DNA from: JAPPLB01 sp965204095
Lineage (GTDB): Bacteria; Acidobacteriota; Terriglobia; Bryobacterales; UBA6623
Direction of reading: 5' to 3'
Length of the DNA stretch: 64,000 nt
Assembly: GCA_965204095.1 (NCBI GenBank)
Contig: OZ241991.1
Coordinates: 1,922,001 to 1,986,000, forward strand
Shown here: in pieces, positions 53,836 through 63,092 of the stretch
Layout: every line of letters starts with the position of its first letter
Position numbering within the stretch: the first letter of the stretch is position 1
Position numbers and translations under genes: made by a program
Notes under the pieces: generated by a model
What the model saw: only the letters and a program-made list of their open reading frames with translations
What the model was told of the DNA's origin: nothing
The model's database searches: none

Positions 53836-54951
53836 ATGAGCGTAATGGTGATGCGTTGGATTAATGTTTGCGTGGTTCTGGCTATGTGTGCTTTTGCCCA
53901 AGAACAACGGCCTCGGGCGAGGGATCTGGGGATTGCCCCTGGTGTGATGTCCCCGGGGCCGCTGAATGCGATTACGGATGTGGCGGGGGTCAAGGTCGGA
54001 CACCGTACTGTGGTACGGGGTGATAGCGTTCGGACCGGGGCGACGGCGATCTTGCCTCACGACCGCAACCTGTTCCAGGAGAAAGTCCGGGCCGCAACGT
54101 TTGTCTTCAATGCTTTTGGCAAGTTGATCGGCTCAACGCAGGTCGAAGAACTGGGTGTGATCGAGACGCCGATCATGCTCACGAACACCCTTGCTGTTTG
54201 GGAAGCGGCGGACGCTTTGAAGCACTATACGCTTCATCTGCCGGGCAACGAGGATGTTCGCTCGATAAACCCGGTTGTCGGAGAGACCAACGACGGCCGG
54301 CTCAATGATATTCGGGGCGAGCATCTCGAACGCGAGGATTTCCTGGCGGCGATTGAAACGGCCGAGAGCGGTCCGGTCGAGGAGGGATCGGTGGGAGCGG
54401 GCACCGGGACGCGCGCGTTCGGGTTCAAGGGCGGCATCGGGTCGAGTTCGCGGCTGTTGTCTGAGCGGCAGGGCGGCTATACCGTCGGCGTTCTGGTGCA
54501 ATCGAATTTCGGCGGGCTGCTGACCGTCGATGGAGTCCCCGTAGGCGAAGAGTTGGCGGCGGAGCGCAGCCGCGCGAGGGCCGAATCCGAAAAAGACCTT
54601 GATTTGGCTGACGGTTCGATCATGATGATCGTCGCGACGGACGCACCTGCGGATGCGCGGCAACTCAAACGAATCGCGCGCAGGGCGAGTTTCGGGCTGG
54701 CCCGGACCGGTTCTTCGGGCGGGCATGGAAGCGGTGATTTCGTAATTGCGTTCTCCACAGAGCGAGACCCGTCAAAGTACCTGGAGGATGGACGGCTCGG
54801 GCCACTGTTTCAGGCGACGATTGAAGCGACCGAAGAAGCGATCCTGAATTCGATGCTGCGGGCGACGACGGTTGAGGGGCATCGCGGAAACAGAGCGGAA
54901 GCGATACCGATCGGGCGGTTGCGGGAAATCCTGGCAAAACATGGCCGCTGA
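53836..54951 (+). CDS. P1/DmpA-family self-processing aminopeptidase (S58), exported
   Basis: A 371-aa N-terminal-nucleophile peptidase. Signal peptide WINVCVVLAMCAFAQ. The precursor is expected to cleave itself before a Ser in FKGGIGSSSR (~residue 205); GVGHRT-like and GTGTRAFG loops are as in DmpA/BapA beta-aminopeptidases. The ATG at 53836 is chosen; an earlier in-frame ATG at 53788 lies inside the repeat. It overlaps tgt by 11 bases. Confidence 0.88.
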   Translation: MSVMVMRWINVCVVLAMCAFAQEQRPRARDLGIAPGVMSPGPLNAITDVAGVKVGHRTVVRGDSVRTGATAILPHDRNLFQEKVRAATFVFNAFGKLIGSTQVEELGVIETPIMLTNTLAVWEAADALKHYTLHLPGNEDVRSINPVVGETNDGRLNDIRGEHLEREDFLAAIETAESGPVEEGSVGAGTGTRAFGFKGGIGSSSRLLSERQGGYTVGVLVQSNFGGLLTVDGVPVGEELAAERSRARAESEKDLDLADGSIMMIVATDAPADARQLKRIARRASFGLARTGSSGGHGSGDFVIAFSTERDPSKYLEDGRLGPLFQATIEATEEAILNSMLRATTVEGHRGNRAEAIPIGRLREILAKHGR

Positions 54952-56113
54952 GAGGGCGGAAGAGACGGTGCGGCAGGGGTTGCCCGGACCGTTCCGTTTC
55001 GAGGTGGTAGCTGAATGTTCCTACACTCGGGCGCGCGCCGGACTGCTGCACACGGCTCATGGGGCGGTCGAGACGCCGGTGTTCATGCCGGTCGGGACGC
55101 AGGCGACTGTCAAAGGTTTGACACAACGGATGTTGGCCGAGGAGTTGCAGGCGTCCCTGATCCTGGCGAATACCTACCACCTCTATCTTCGACCCGGCCA
55201 CAAGGCAATCGAAGAACTGGGCGGCCTGCACCGGTTTATGGGGTGGCCGCGCGCCGTGCTCACTGACTCGGGCGGTTTCCAGGTTTTCAGTTTGGCGGGT
55301 CTGCGAAAGGTCACTGCAAGCGGGGTTGTCTTTCGGTCGCACCTGGATGGGTCGGAGCACCTGTTTACGCCGGAGTCGACCGTCGATGCCCAACGGTCGC
55401 TCGGTAGTGACATCATGATGGTGCTGGACGAATGCACCGAATACCCGGTGAGCCATGAGCGTGCGCGGGCGTCGATGGAAACGACGCTGCAGTGGGCGGA
55501 GCGCGCGTTTGAGCACTGGAAGAACAGCCACGACGAAAGCCGGGCTCTGTTTCCGATCGTTCAAGGGTCGATGTTCGAGCGTTTGCGGCGGGAGTGCGCC
55601 GAGCGGCTGGCCATGTTGAATGCGCCGGGATATGCGATCGGAGGGTTGTCGGTGGGCGAGCCGCGAGCGCTGAGCTACCAAATGGTCGAGGCTGCGGAGC
55701 CCTTGCTGCCAAGGGACCGCCCCCGCTATGTGATGGGAGTGGGGATGCTCCATGAGTTGGGGGAATACGTGGCGCGGGGCGTCGATATGATGGATTGCGT
55801 TCTGCCGACGCGGAATGCGCGTAACGGCTACCTGTTCACGAGCGCCGGGCCGGTGGTGATTAAGAACGCCGCCTGGGCCCGTGACTCTCGTCCGGTGGAC
55901 GAGAAGTGCTCGTGTTACACCTGCCGGAACTTCTCTCGGGCATACTTGCGGCACCTGTTCCTGGCGCGAGAGATGCTGTTCGGCACATTGGCGACGTTAC
56001 ACAACGTATCTGTCTACCTTGACAGGATGAGGAGGATTCGCGAAGCTATATTGTTTGGGGATCTTCCCCACTATTTGGCCCTGATTCGCGCTATGGAAGA
56101 GAAGCGCTCCTAG
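54941..56113 (+). CDS. tgt: Queuine tRNA-ribosyltransferase
   Basis: Exchanges guanine 34 for preQ1 in tRNAs with GUN anticodons. 390 aa. Motifs: TDSGGFQVFSL (catalytic Asp), GVGMLHELGEYVARGVDMMDCVLPTRNARNG (nucleophile Asp), and zinc ligands CSCYTC with a later His in LATLHN. The ATG at 54941 lies inside the preceding peptidase gene. Followed by yajC-secD-secF, as in many bacteria. Confidence 0.96.
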   Translation: MAAERAEETVRQGLPGPFRFEVVAECSYTRARAGLLHTAHGAVETPVFMPVGTQATVKGLTQRMLAEELQASLILANTYHLYLRPGHKAIEELGGLHRFMGWPRAVLTDSGGFQVFSLAGLRKVTASGVVFRSHLDGSEHLFTPESTVDAQRSLGSDIMMVLDECTEYPVSHERARASMETTLQWAERAFEHWKNSHDESRALFPIVQGSMFERLRRECAERLAMLNAPGYAIGGLSVGEPRALSYQMVEAAEPLLPRDRPRYVMGVGMLHELGEYVARGVDMMDCVLPTRNARNGYLFTSAGPVVIKNAAWARDSRPVDEKCSCYTCRNFSRAYLRHLFLAREMLFGTLATLHNVSVYLDRMRRIREAILFGDLPHYLALIRAMEEKRS

Positions 56114-56218
56114 CCCGAGTCTACGAGGCGTTCGTTTCGATTCCGATTTCCCTGTTGCAACGCTGAAGTGGAAGAGCTATGGCCGCTCTTGTCGGGCCTG
56201 CTGGGGATAAGTTTGGAC

Positions 56219-56575
56219 ATGCGTTCGTTGCTGGAAGTGACATTTTCGGCCGGGCCGAACCCGGCTCCGGCGTTGTTCCTGCTGCAAGCGAACCCGTTGT
56301 CGACCCCTTTCGTTCCCATCATCTTGATGGTGGTGATTTTTTACCTTGTACTGTTTCTGCCGATGCGTCGGCGGCAGAAGAAGACAGACGAGATGCTGCG
56401 AAACTTGCAGAACGGCGATCGCGTGGTGACGAATGGCGGCGTCATTGGTACGATCGTGTCACTGGGTGAGAAAGACAACACGGTCACGCTGCGTGTAAGG
56501 CCGGACAACGTCAAGATCCAGTTCTCACGGGGCGCTGTGACGGCGCTGCTATCGCAGAACGAGGAAAAGAAGTGA
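56219..56575 (+). CDS. yajC: Preprotein translocase accessory subunit YajC
   Basis: A 118-aa single-span membrane protein of the SecDF-YajC complex. The helix VPIILMVVIFYLVLFLPMRRRQKK is followed by the conserved LQNGDRVVTNGGVIGTIVSL. The ATG at 56219 gives typical length; a GTG at 56168 would add 17 residues. Confidence 0.93.
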   Translation: MRSLLEVTFSAGPNPAPALFLLQANPLSTPFVPIILMVVIFYLVLFLPMRRRQKKTDEMLRNLQNGDRVVTNGGVIGTIVSLGEKDNTVTLRVRPDNVKIQFSRGAVTALLSQNEEKK

Positions 56576-56615
56576 GACGCAATCAGGGCTAGCCGCTGAG
56601 CGGTATTTCGACCTT

Positions 56616-58250
56616 ATGAAAGGCAGTCTGCGAAATCGGTTGTTGATCGCCCTGGCGGTGGCACTGACTGCTCTTTACGGCGTCATCGGGCTGCCTGCCT
56701 CCCTGCAGGATGTCTACGACCATCTGGAAGAGAAGGTCACCCTGGGCCTCGATCTGAAGGGCGGCGTCCATCTGATTCTTCAGGTGCAGGTACAGGAAGC
56801 GCTGCGTGCAGAGGCGGATCGTACGATCCGGCGGCTGCAGGACGAACTCGGCGACTTGCCTGTGCCGCTGACTCCGGATTCCATCACGCGAAACAACCCC
56901 GAAACGATCGAACAAGCTGACGACATCATGATCACGGTGGAAGGGGTGCCGGCCGAACGCGCTTCGGACTTCCGGAACACCGTCGAGCAATACTTCCCCA
57001 ATTGGCTGCCCTCAAGCCGATCATCTGCCGTCTGGGAATTGCGCATGCGGCCTTCCTCACTGGCGCTTCTCAAGAACGACACGGTGACTCAGACGATCGC
57101 AACCGTCGAGAATCGCGTCAACAGCCTGGGGTTGACCGAACCGACCATCCAGCAGCACGGGCGGGCAGACGCGGAATACGAAGTCCTGGTGCAGTTGCCG
57201 GGGCTCAGCGATCCGGCCCGCGTGATGCAGATCCTGTCGATGACGGCGCAGCTCGAGATCCAGGAAGTGCTTGATGCGTCTCCGTATCCTGACGTCGATT
57301 CGGCGCGGGCGGCCCACAACGGCGTGATGCCGCCGAACAGCGAGTTGCGGTTGCACCAGAGGGCGGCCGTGGGCGGTGCGGAGAACGAATGGTACGTCTT
57401 GAACGCGGTGCCCGTGATTACCGGCTCGGACTTGCGGAATGCCGTTCCCGGGCGCAACCCTGAGGACCAGACCTGGGAAGCGAGGTTTGTTCTTTCACCC
57501 GAGGCGGGTAGCCGTTTCGGGGACTATACGGGGGCGAATGTCGGCAACCTCCTGGCGGTGGTTCTGGACGATCGTATCAAGAGCGTGGCGGAGATTCGGT
57601 CCCGGATCACAGACCAGGGCAGCATCAGTGGGTTGAGCGGTCAACAGGAGGCGCAGGACTTGGCTCTGGTGCTGCGGGCGGGTTCTTTGCCGGCTTCGGT
57701 CGAGTACCTCGAGGAGCGGACGGTTGGCGCTTCGCTGGGGGCGGATTCCATCCGGCAAGGCGTCAGGAGCGCGTTGCTGGGATTGGCGTTCGTCGTTTTC
57801 TCGATGCTGGTCTACTATCGCCGAGCCGGCATCAATGCCGTACTGGCCCTGATGCTGAACCTGCTCATTCTGTTGGCGATGCTGAGCTACTTCAGCTTTA
57901 CGCTGACTCTGCCGGGCATAGCGGGAATCATCTTGACGATCGGCATGGCCGTGGACGCCAACGTTCTGATTTTTGAGCGCATTCGCGAAGAGTTGCGGGC
58001 TGGCAAGGGGGTCGTCGGCGCCCTGAATGCGGGATTCGCGAAGGCCTTCCTGACTTTGATTGACACCAACCTGACTACAATCATTGCCGCCGCATTCCTG
58101 TTCCTGTTCGGCCGCGGCCCGGTGCAGGGCTTCGCTGTGACCCTGGCGATCGGCTTGGTTGCAAATCTGTTCACGTCCGTGTTCGTATCAAGGCTGATCT
58201 TTGATTTTGCCTTGGCAGGCAAGAAGCAAGTCAAGGAGTTGAGTATCTGA
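56616..58250 (+). CDS. secD: Protein translocase subunit SecD
   Basis: RND-type translocation helper (544 aa) using the proton gradient to pull proteins across. N-terminal helix, LGLDLKGGVHLILQV (D1 motif), periplasmic P1 domains, and six-helix domain beginning ~385 (RQGVRSALLGLAFVVFSMLVYYRRAG, TLPGIAGIILTIGMAVDANVLIFERIREEL). All SecD motifs present. Confidence 0.96.
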   Translation: MKGSLRNRLLIALAVALTALYGVIGLPASLQDVYDHLEEKVTLGLDLKGGVHLILQVQVQEALRAEADRTIRRLQDELGDLPVPLTPDSITRNNPETIEQADDIMITVEGVPAERASDFRNTVEQYFPNWLPSSRSSAVWELRMRPSSLALLKNDTVTQTIATVENRVNSLGLTEPTIQQHGRADAEYEVLVQLPGLSDPARVMQILSMTAQLEIQEVLDASPYPDVDSARAAHNGVMPPNSELRLHQRAAVGGAENEWYVLNAVPVITGSDLRNAVPGRNPEDQTWEARFVLSPEAGSRFGDYTGANVGNLLAVVLDDRIKSVAEIRSRITDQGSISGLSGQQEAQDLALVLRAGSLPASVEYLEERTVGASLGADSIRQGVRSALLGLAFVVFSMLVYYRRAGINAVLALMLNLLILLAMLSYFSFTLTLPGIAGIILTIGMAVDANVLIFERIREELRAGKGVVGALNAGFAKAFLTLIDTNLTTIIAAAFLFLFGRGPVQGFAVTLAIGLVANLFTSVFVSRLIFDFALAGKKQVKELSI

Positions 58251-58318
58251 ACCTTTACCGGGAACTTTGCGGCGCTCGCCGGTGTCTAGGGATATCGGAA
58301 TCCGTTCCACGCTGAATC

Positions 58319-59491
58319 ATGCAGCTTCTGAAAGAGACGAACATCGACTTCATCGGTCGGCGGAAGTACTTCCTCGGACTTTCACTACTACTCATCGTGG
58401 CGGGCGGCGTGAGCCTTTTTCTCAAGGGCGGGCCAAAGTTCGGCATTGATTTCAAGGGCGGCACGCTCGTTTACGTGAAATTCAAGGATGAGCCTCGATT
58501 GGATGAAATCCGAGAGGCGCTGACCGGCGAGGGGCTCAATGTGGCTACTCTCCAGCCCTTCGAGGAGGGACCCGACAGCCACGAGTTGAAAATCGATCTC
58601 GATCTGACCGAAGAGGAGGCCCTCACATCCGGGCAGGACAAGATTGTGGCGACTCTGCGCCGGCTCTACGGAAGTGAGGAATCGAAACTGGATTTCAACA
58701 ACGTCGGCTTGGAAACCCTGGCTGACCGAGTGGTCTCGAATCCCAAGATCGCCGAGTCTCCGTTGACGACCGAGGAGATCACGGAAGAGGTCCGAGCGCT
58801 ATTGGCGTTTCGCGATGAGTCTCCGCAATCGGGCCTGGTAAGAGATTTTTCATTATTGACTTCCATTGAGGGGGTCAATCCTGATATCATATCGGCGCTT
58901 GAGGAGGAGACTTACCTCGGAGCGTTTGCGATCCGAGGGGGAGGGTACGTCGGACCGAAAATCGGTAAAGAGCTTCAGTGGCAGGCGATCAAGGCAACTC
59001 TGTTCGCTCTGGGCGGGATGCTGGTCTACATCGCATTTCGTTTTGAGTGGATTTACGGGGTTGCGGCGGTCGCGGCGGTCTTCCACGACGTTTTGATCAC
59101 ACTCGGGTTCTTCTCGCTTTTCAACCGGGAAATTGAGTTGACGGTCGTCGCGGCTTTTCTCACCCTGGTAGGTTATTCGATGAACGATACGATCGTGATC
59201 TTCGACCGTGTGAGAGAAAACCGCAAGTTGACGCGGCGTCAGCCGTTGGCGAGCTTGCTGAACCTGAGTGTGAACCAGACGCTGGCGCGTACGGTTTTGA
59301 CGTCCGGGCTGACTCTCATCGCCGTCCTGTGTCTGTTCGTTTTCGGTGGCGAGGTGCTGAGAAGCTTTTCGTTCGCCTTGGTGGTCGGCGTGTTGATCGG
59401 GACTTACTCCTCAGTGTTCGTTGCCAGTCCGATCCTGTTATGGTGGCAGGGTAGGGCCGCCGCGGTTGGAGGGCAGTCGCGCCGAAAATAA
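58319..59491 (+). CDS. secF: Protein translocase subunit SecF
   Basis: Partner of SecD (390 aa, longer than the usual ~310; the extra length is in the periplasmic part around residues 60-210). N-terminal helix, FGIDFKGGTLVYVKF, and C-terminal five-helix region with GYSMNDTIVIFDRVRENR. It starts 68 bases after secD. Confidence 0.95.
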   Translation: MQLLKETNIDFIGRRKYFLGLSLLLIVAGGVSLFLKGGPKFGIDFKGGTLVYVKFKDEPRLDEIREALTGEGLNVATLQPFEEGPDSHELKIDLDLTEEEALTSGQDKIVATLRRLYGSEESKLDFNNVGLETLADRVVSNPKIAESPLTTEEITEEVRALLAFRDESPQSGLVRDFSLLTSIEGVNPDIISALEEETYLGAFAIRGGGYVGPKIGKELQWQAIKATLFALGGMLVYIAFRFEWIYGVAAVAAVFHDVLITLGFFSLFNREIELTVVAAFLTLVGYSMNDTIVIFDRVRENRKLTRRQPLASLLNLSVNQTLARTVLTSGLTLIAVLCLFVFGGEVLRSFSFALVVGVLIGTYSSVFVASPILLWWQGRAAAVGGQSRRK

Positions 59492-59595
59492 GGTAAAGTC
59501 ATTGCGTCCGAGCCTTGAAGGGAGCTAGCATAGATCGGGTCGAGCCGGACGTGCAGAGAAAGGTTTGGAAATCGACAGAAGAGAGGGCTTAAACC

Positions 59596-60348
59596 ATGTT
59601 TGAACAAAGCATGCTTAATACGGGGAAGACAAAAACACCTTGGACGGTGGCGGTCTCGTTCATCATCCAGGCCCTTGCGCTCGGCGTGATGGTCCTCATC
59701 CCGCTGCTCAACTATTATGAACTCCCGGCGACGGAGTTGATGACGTTCCTGGTAGCGCCGCCTCCGCCGCCTCCGCCGCCTCCGCCGCCGACGGAGATGG
59801 TGGTCAAAAAGGTGATTCCGCGTGAATTCGACGCCGGCAAGTTGGTGCAACCAACCGCCATTCCCGATGAGATCGCGATCATCAAGGAAGAAGACATGCC
59901 CCCTCCGGCTGCGACCATCGCCGGTGTTGTCGGAGGTGTTCCGGGCGGTTCAGTCGGTGGCTCGCTCGGTGGTGTGATCGGTGGCATCGTTTCGAATCAA
60001 CCGATCGTCGCCCCCCCGCCCCCGCCCCCGCCCGTGAAGAAAAAGAAAGCGACCCCGAAGCGCATTCGCGTGGGCGGAAGCGTTCAGAAAGCCCGCTTGG
60101 CGAAACGGGTCGCCCCGAGATATCCACCCCTCGCGCGGCAGGCGCGCATTCAGGGTGTCGTGAAGCTTTCTGCGATCATTGCCCGAAACGGATCGATCCA
60201 GAAACTGGAGGTAAACAGTGGCCATCCGCTGCTGGTTCCGGCCGCGCTGGAAGCGGTGAAACAGTGGCAATACAAGCCGACCTTACTGAATGGAGAGGCG
60301 GTGGAAGTTGTAACTCAGATTGACGTGATCTTCAAATTGACCGGGTGA
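59596..60348 (+). CDS. TonB-family energy transducer
   Basis: A 250-aa protein with an N-terminal helix (VAVSFIIQALALGVMVLIPLL), an eleven-Pro run after VA, a second Pro run, Gly-rich linker (VGGVPGGSVGGSLGG) and a C-terminal TonB domain (VAPRYPPLARQARIQGVVKLSAIIARNGSIQ). It heads the exbB-exbD-exbD-TPR group, so these form one energy-coupling system for the TonB receptors. Confidence 0.93.
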   Translation: MFEQSMLNTGKTKTPWTVAVSFIIQALALGVMVLIPLLNYYELPATELMTFLVAPPPPPPPPPPPTEMVVKKVIPREFDAGKLVQPTAIPDEIAIIKEEDMPPPAATIAGVVGGVPGGSVGGSLGGVIGGIVSNQPIVAPPPPPPPVKKKKATPKRIRVGGSVQKARLAKRVAPRYPPLARQARIQGVVKLSAIIARNGSIQKLEVNSGHPLLVPAALEAVKQWQYKPTLLNGEAVEVVTQIDVIFKLTG

Positions 60349-60440
60349 TCGGTGATCGCGTGATCCATAGCGAATAAGATTCCGATCGAAGCAACAGCGG
60401 AGCGTTCGCGCACATACGATTCAGAGGAGGAGAACTTTTT

Positions 60441-61172
60441 ATGTTTGCTCAGTTGTCGGTTTGGAGCATGATGCTGCTCCAGCAACAAGAAGTCGGTTTC
60501 GATATGGTTTCCATGTGGAACCAGATGGGTTTTGCGGCGCGAGCGGTTGTCATCATCATGTTTGTGATGTCCGCTTGGTCGATCGGCGTGATGATCGATC
60601 GCTACTTGGCCTACAACTCGGCTCGGAAACAGTCGCGGCAATATGCGCCGGCTGTTGCGGGCGCTTTGCGCGAAGGCAAGTTGGACGAAGCTGTGAAAGT
60701 GTCCGAGCGGTATAAGAAGAGCCACTTGGCAAAGGTTGTGGTAGCGGGCCTGCAGGAATTCCAAGCACACGAAATGAGCTCGGAAATTCCGGGCGAGACG
60801 ATTGAGTCGTCGAAGCGTGCTCTCGATCGTGCTCAAGCCATCACTCATGCCGAGTTGAATCGCGGCCTTAGCGGCTTGGCAACGATTGGTTCGACGGCGC
60901 CCTTTGTGGGGTTGTTCGGAACGGTAGTCGGAATTATCAACGCGTTCGAGGGCATTTCGTCCGAGAAGTCAACCGGTCTCGGCGCAGTCGCCGGCGGCAT
61001 TTCCGAGGCTCTGGTAGCGACCGCGATCGGTTTGTTCGTGGCGATCCCGGCGGTGTGGATGTTCAACTACTTCAACACCAAAGTGGAAGCGTTCGATGTC
61101 GAGATGGACAACTCCAGCTCGGAACTGCTTGACTACTTCCTGAAGAAGACCCAAAAGGCTGCCGCCAGCTAA
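60441..61172 (+). CDS. MotA/TolQ/ExbB proton channel protein
   Basis: A 243-aa inner-membrane stator with three helices. The Pro-rich family loop (LSGLATIGSTAPFVGLFGTVVGIINAFEGIS) at ~150-182 and a third helix (LVATAIGLFVAIPAVWMFNYF) are clear. Forms the channel with ExbD. Confidence 0.94.
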   Translation: MFAQLSVWSMMLLQQQEVGFDMVSMWNQMGFAARAVVIIMFVMSAWSIGVMIDRYLAYNSARKQSRQYAPAVAGALREGKLDEAVKVSERYKKSHLAKVVVAGLQEFQAHEMSSEIPGETIESSKRALDRAQAITHAELNRGLSGLATIGSTAPFVGLFGTVVGIINAFEGISSEKSTGLGAVAGGISEALVATAIGLFVAIPAVWMFNYFNTKVEAFDVEMDNSSSELLDYFLKKTQKAAAS

Positions 61173-61242
61173 ACCGGCACGAACCGAAGCGACGGCGGGC
61201 CTGCGTGCCCGCCGCCTTCAGTTGCCGACCATGGAGTTCGGT

Positions 61243-61686
61243 ATGGAAGAAGAAAAGAAAAGTAAGTCGATGGGCGCCATTGTGGATATCAATGTGACGC
61301 CGATGGTAGACGTGATGCTCGTGTTGCTGATCATCTTCATGGTGATCACCCCGATGTTGAGCAAGGGCGTCAGCGTTGACCTGGTGCGCACGCGCAACCA
61401 CATCGCGATGGACGAGGCGGATCAGGAAGACGCCATCCTGGTCGCCGTGACGCGCGAGGGAAGCGTGTTCCTGGGTCGTTCTCGTATTGAGGCAAACCTG
61501 CTGAAGAACGAGGTTGAGGACATCCTGACAACCCGCATCGACAAGACCGTGTACGTCAAGAGCGACGCACGGTCTCGTTACGAGCGGGTCGTCGAAGTCG
61601 TCAACATCCTTCGCTCCGCGGGCTGTGATCAAGTGGGCCTTCTGACGGAAAAGCTGGAAGAAACACGCAGCCGCGCGGCTCGGTAA
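61243..61686 (+). CDS. ExbD/TolR-family protein (first copy)
   Basis: A 147-aa protein with one helix containing the key Asp (VDVMLVLLIIFMVITPM) and a periplasmic C-terminal domain. ATG 61243 follows GGAG by 7 bases; a longer TTG/ATG start is possible. Confidence 0.92.
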   Translation: MEEEKKSKSMGAIVDINVTPMVDVMLVLLIIFMVITPMLSKGVSVDLVRTRNHIAMDEADQEDAILVAVTREGSVFLGRSRIEANLLKNEVEDILTTRIDKTVYVKSDARSRYERVVEVVNILRSAGCDQVGLLTEKLEETRSRAAR

Positions 61687-61729
61687 ACGGCGTATAAAAG
61701 CTCTACCAGACTAAAGGAGAAAAAACACC

Positions 61730-62161
61730 ATGGCTATGGATGTAGGAGGAGGCAGCGGCGGTCCGATGGTCAACATCAACATGACCCCGCTGATCGACGT
61801 CTTGTTGGTCTTGTTGATCATCTTCATGGTGATTACGCCGCTGACCCCAAAGGGTTTGGAGGCGCTGGTCCCGCAGCCCAACCCCGACGCGCAGCAGCAG
61901 CAGCAGGAATCCAACACCCGAACGATTGTCGTTTCGATCAACGCGAACCGCGGCATCATGATCAATCGCGATCCCACCGCGAAGGACCTTTTGGGAGACC
62001 GGCTCCAGGACATCTTCAAGACTCGGGCCGAGCGAGTGATGTTCGTTCGCGGCGCGCCGGCTCTGGAATTCATTGAGATCGCCGAGGTCATTGACATTGC
62101 CAAGGGCGCAGGGGTCGACAAGATCGGGTTGCTGACCGAGGACCTCGAATCGGGCGGCTAG
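61730..62161 (+). CDS. ExbD/TolR-family protein (second copy)
   Basis: A 143-aa paralogue: NINMTPLIDVLLVLLIIFMVITPL with the proton-relay Asp, a Gln-rich linker (DAQQQQQES) and the usual C-terminal fold ending GLLTEDLESGG. Preceded by AAAGGAGAAAAAACACC, a strong ribosome binding site. Two ExbD copies after one ExbB are common in this phylum. Confidence 0.93.
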   Translation: MAMDVGGGSGGPMVNINMTPLIDVLLVLLIIFMVITPLTPKGLEALVPQPNPDAQQQQQESNTRTIVVSINANRGIMINRDPTAKDLLGDRLQDIFKTRAERVMFVRGAPALEFIEIAEVIDIAKGAGVDKIGLLTEDLESGG

Positions 62162-62195
62162 GAATCGCCCAGCCGGAGAGACGGAGCGGAAAACC

Positions 62196-63002
62196 ATGAG
62201 ACGGTTTCTACAAGTTCTTCTATTGCTTGCCCTGGTGGGAGGCGTTCTACTCACCACCGGGTGCATGGACAGGCTCAACTACCTCAGGGCGCGGAATGAA
62301 TTGAACCATGGTGTGCGGGCGTTCAGTCAGTCCAACTATCAAGTCGCTGTTCAGCGCTTCGACCAGGCCATCGAATATGATCCGGAGCTGTTGGCGGCCC
62401 GATCCTATCGCGCGTCGTCGTTCATGATGCAATACATCCCGGGCGGCGAGTCCGAAGAAAACATGCAAATCGCCCGGCAGGCGCTGGATGGCTTCCAGGG
62501 GGTTCTCGATCGTGATGAGAAGAATGAAGTCGCCCTTGCCAGCATAGCGTCTCTGTACTTCAGCATGAGGGAGTTCGAGATGTCCAAAGAGACCTACCGG
62601 GCTCTGCTTGCTGTCAATCCGGAGAACAAGGAAGCGCACTACACGATCGGCGTCATCAACTGGTCGATCACGTTTCCGCGAGACATGCAGGTTCGGGCGG
62701 AGATCGGCATGCAGCTCGACGAGCCTGGTCCGATCAAGGATGAGGATGCCCGCCAGGAACTGGCCGAGCAGAACCTTCCGTTGATCGAAGAGGGACTGGA
62801 TGCCCTCAATGCGGCCATCGAGATCGATCCTCAATACGACGATGCGATGGCCTACGTAAACCTGCTCTACCGCCGCTGGGCCGACATCGCGGAATCCTCA
62901 GAAGAGTACGAGAAGTACACGACGATGGCCGACGAGTGGGTCCAGAAGAGCCTGGAAACCAAAAAGATCAAGGCGGAAGCGGAGATCCAGGAGTTCCAGT
63001 AA
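62196..63002 (+). CDS. TPR-repeat lipoprotein
   Basis: A 268-aa lipoprotein (signal LLLLALVGGVLLTTGC, Cys23) with tetratricopeptide repeats (AFSQSNYQVAVQRFDQAIEYDPELLAARSYRASSF; KETYRALLAVNPENKEAHYTIGVI; LNAAIEIDPQYDDAMAYVNLLYRRW). Last gene of the TonB/ExbBD operon; probably a protein-interaction scaffold in the periplasm. Confidence 0.88.
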   Translation: MRRFLQVLLLLALVGGVLLTTGCMDRLNYLRARNELNHGVRAFSQSNYQVAVQRFDQAIEYDPELLAARSYRASSFMMQYIPGGESEENMQIARQALDGFQGVLDRDEKNEVALASIASLYFSMREFEMSKETYRALLAVNPENKEAHYTIGVINWSITFPRDMQVRAEIGMQLDEPGPIKDEDARQELAEQNLPLIEEGLDALNAAIEIDPQYDDAMAYVNLLYRRWADIAESSEEYEKYTTMADEWVQKSLETKKIKAEAEIQEFQ

Positions 63003-63025
63003 AAAGCGACGGTTTTATAATGGTG

Positions 63026-63058
63026 CCCTGAGGAGCGTGCGCTTCTCGGGGCTTCTTG
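63026..63058 (+). terminator. Terminator of the TonB/ExbB/ExbD operon
   Basis: Eleven-pair stem CCCTGAGGAGC (63026-63036) / GCTTCTCGGGG (63041-63051), GTGC loop, then CTTCTT. A TATAAT at 63016-63021 just before it might be part of the next gene's promoter. Confidence 0.65.
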
Positions 63059-63092
63059 CATCTGTCATGGCGGATTGCCCGGCAGGTTCGCG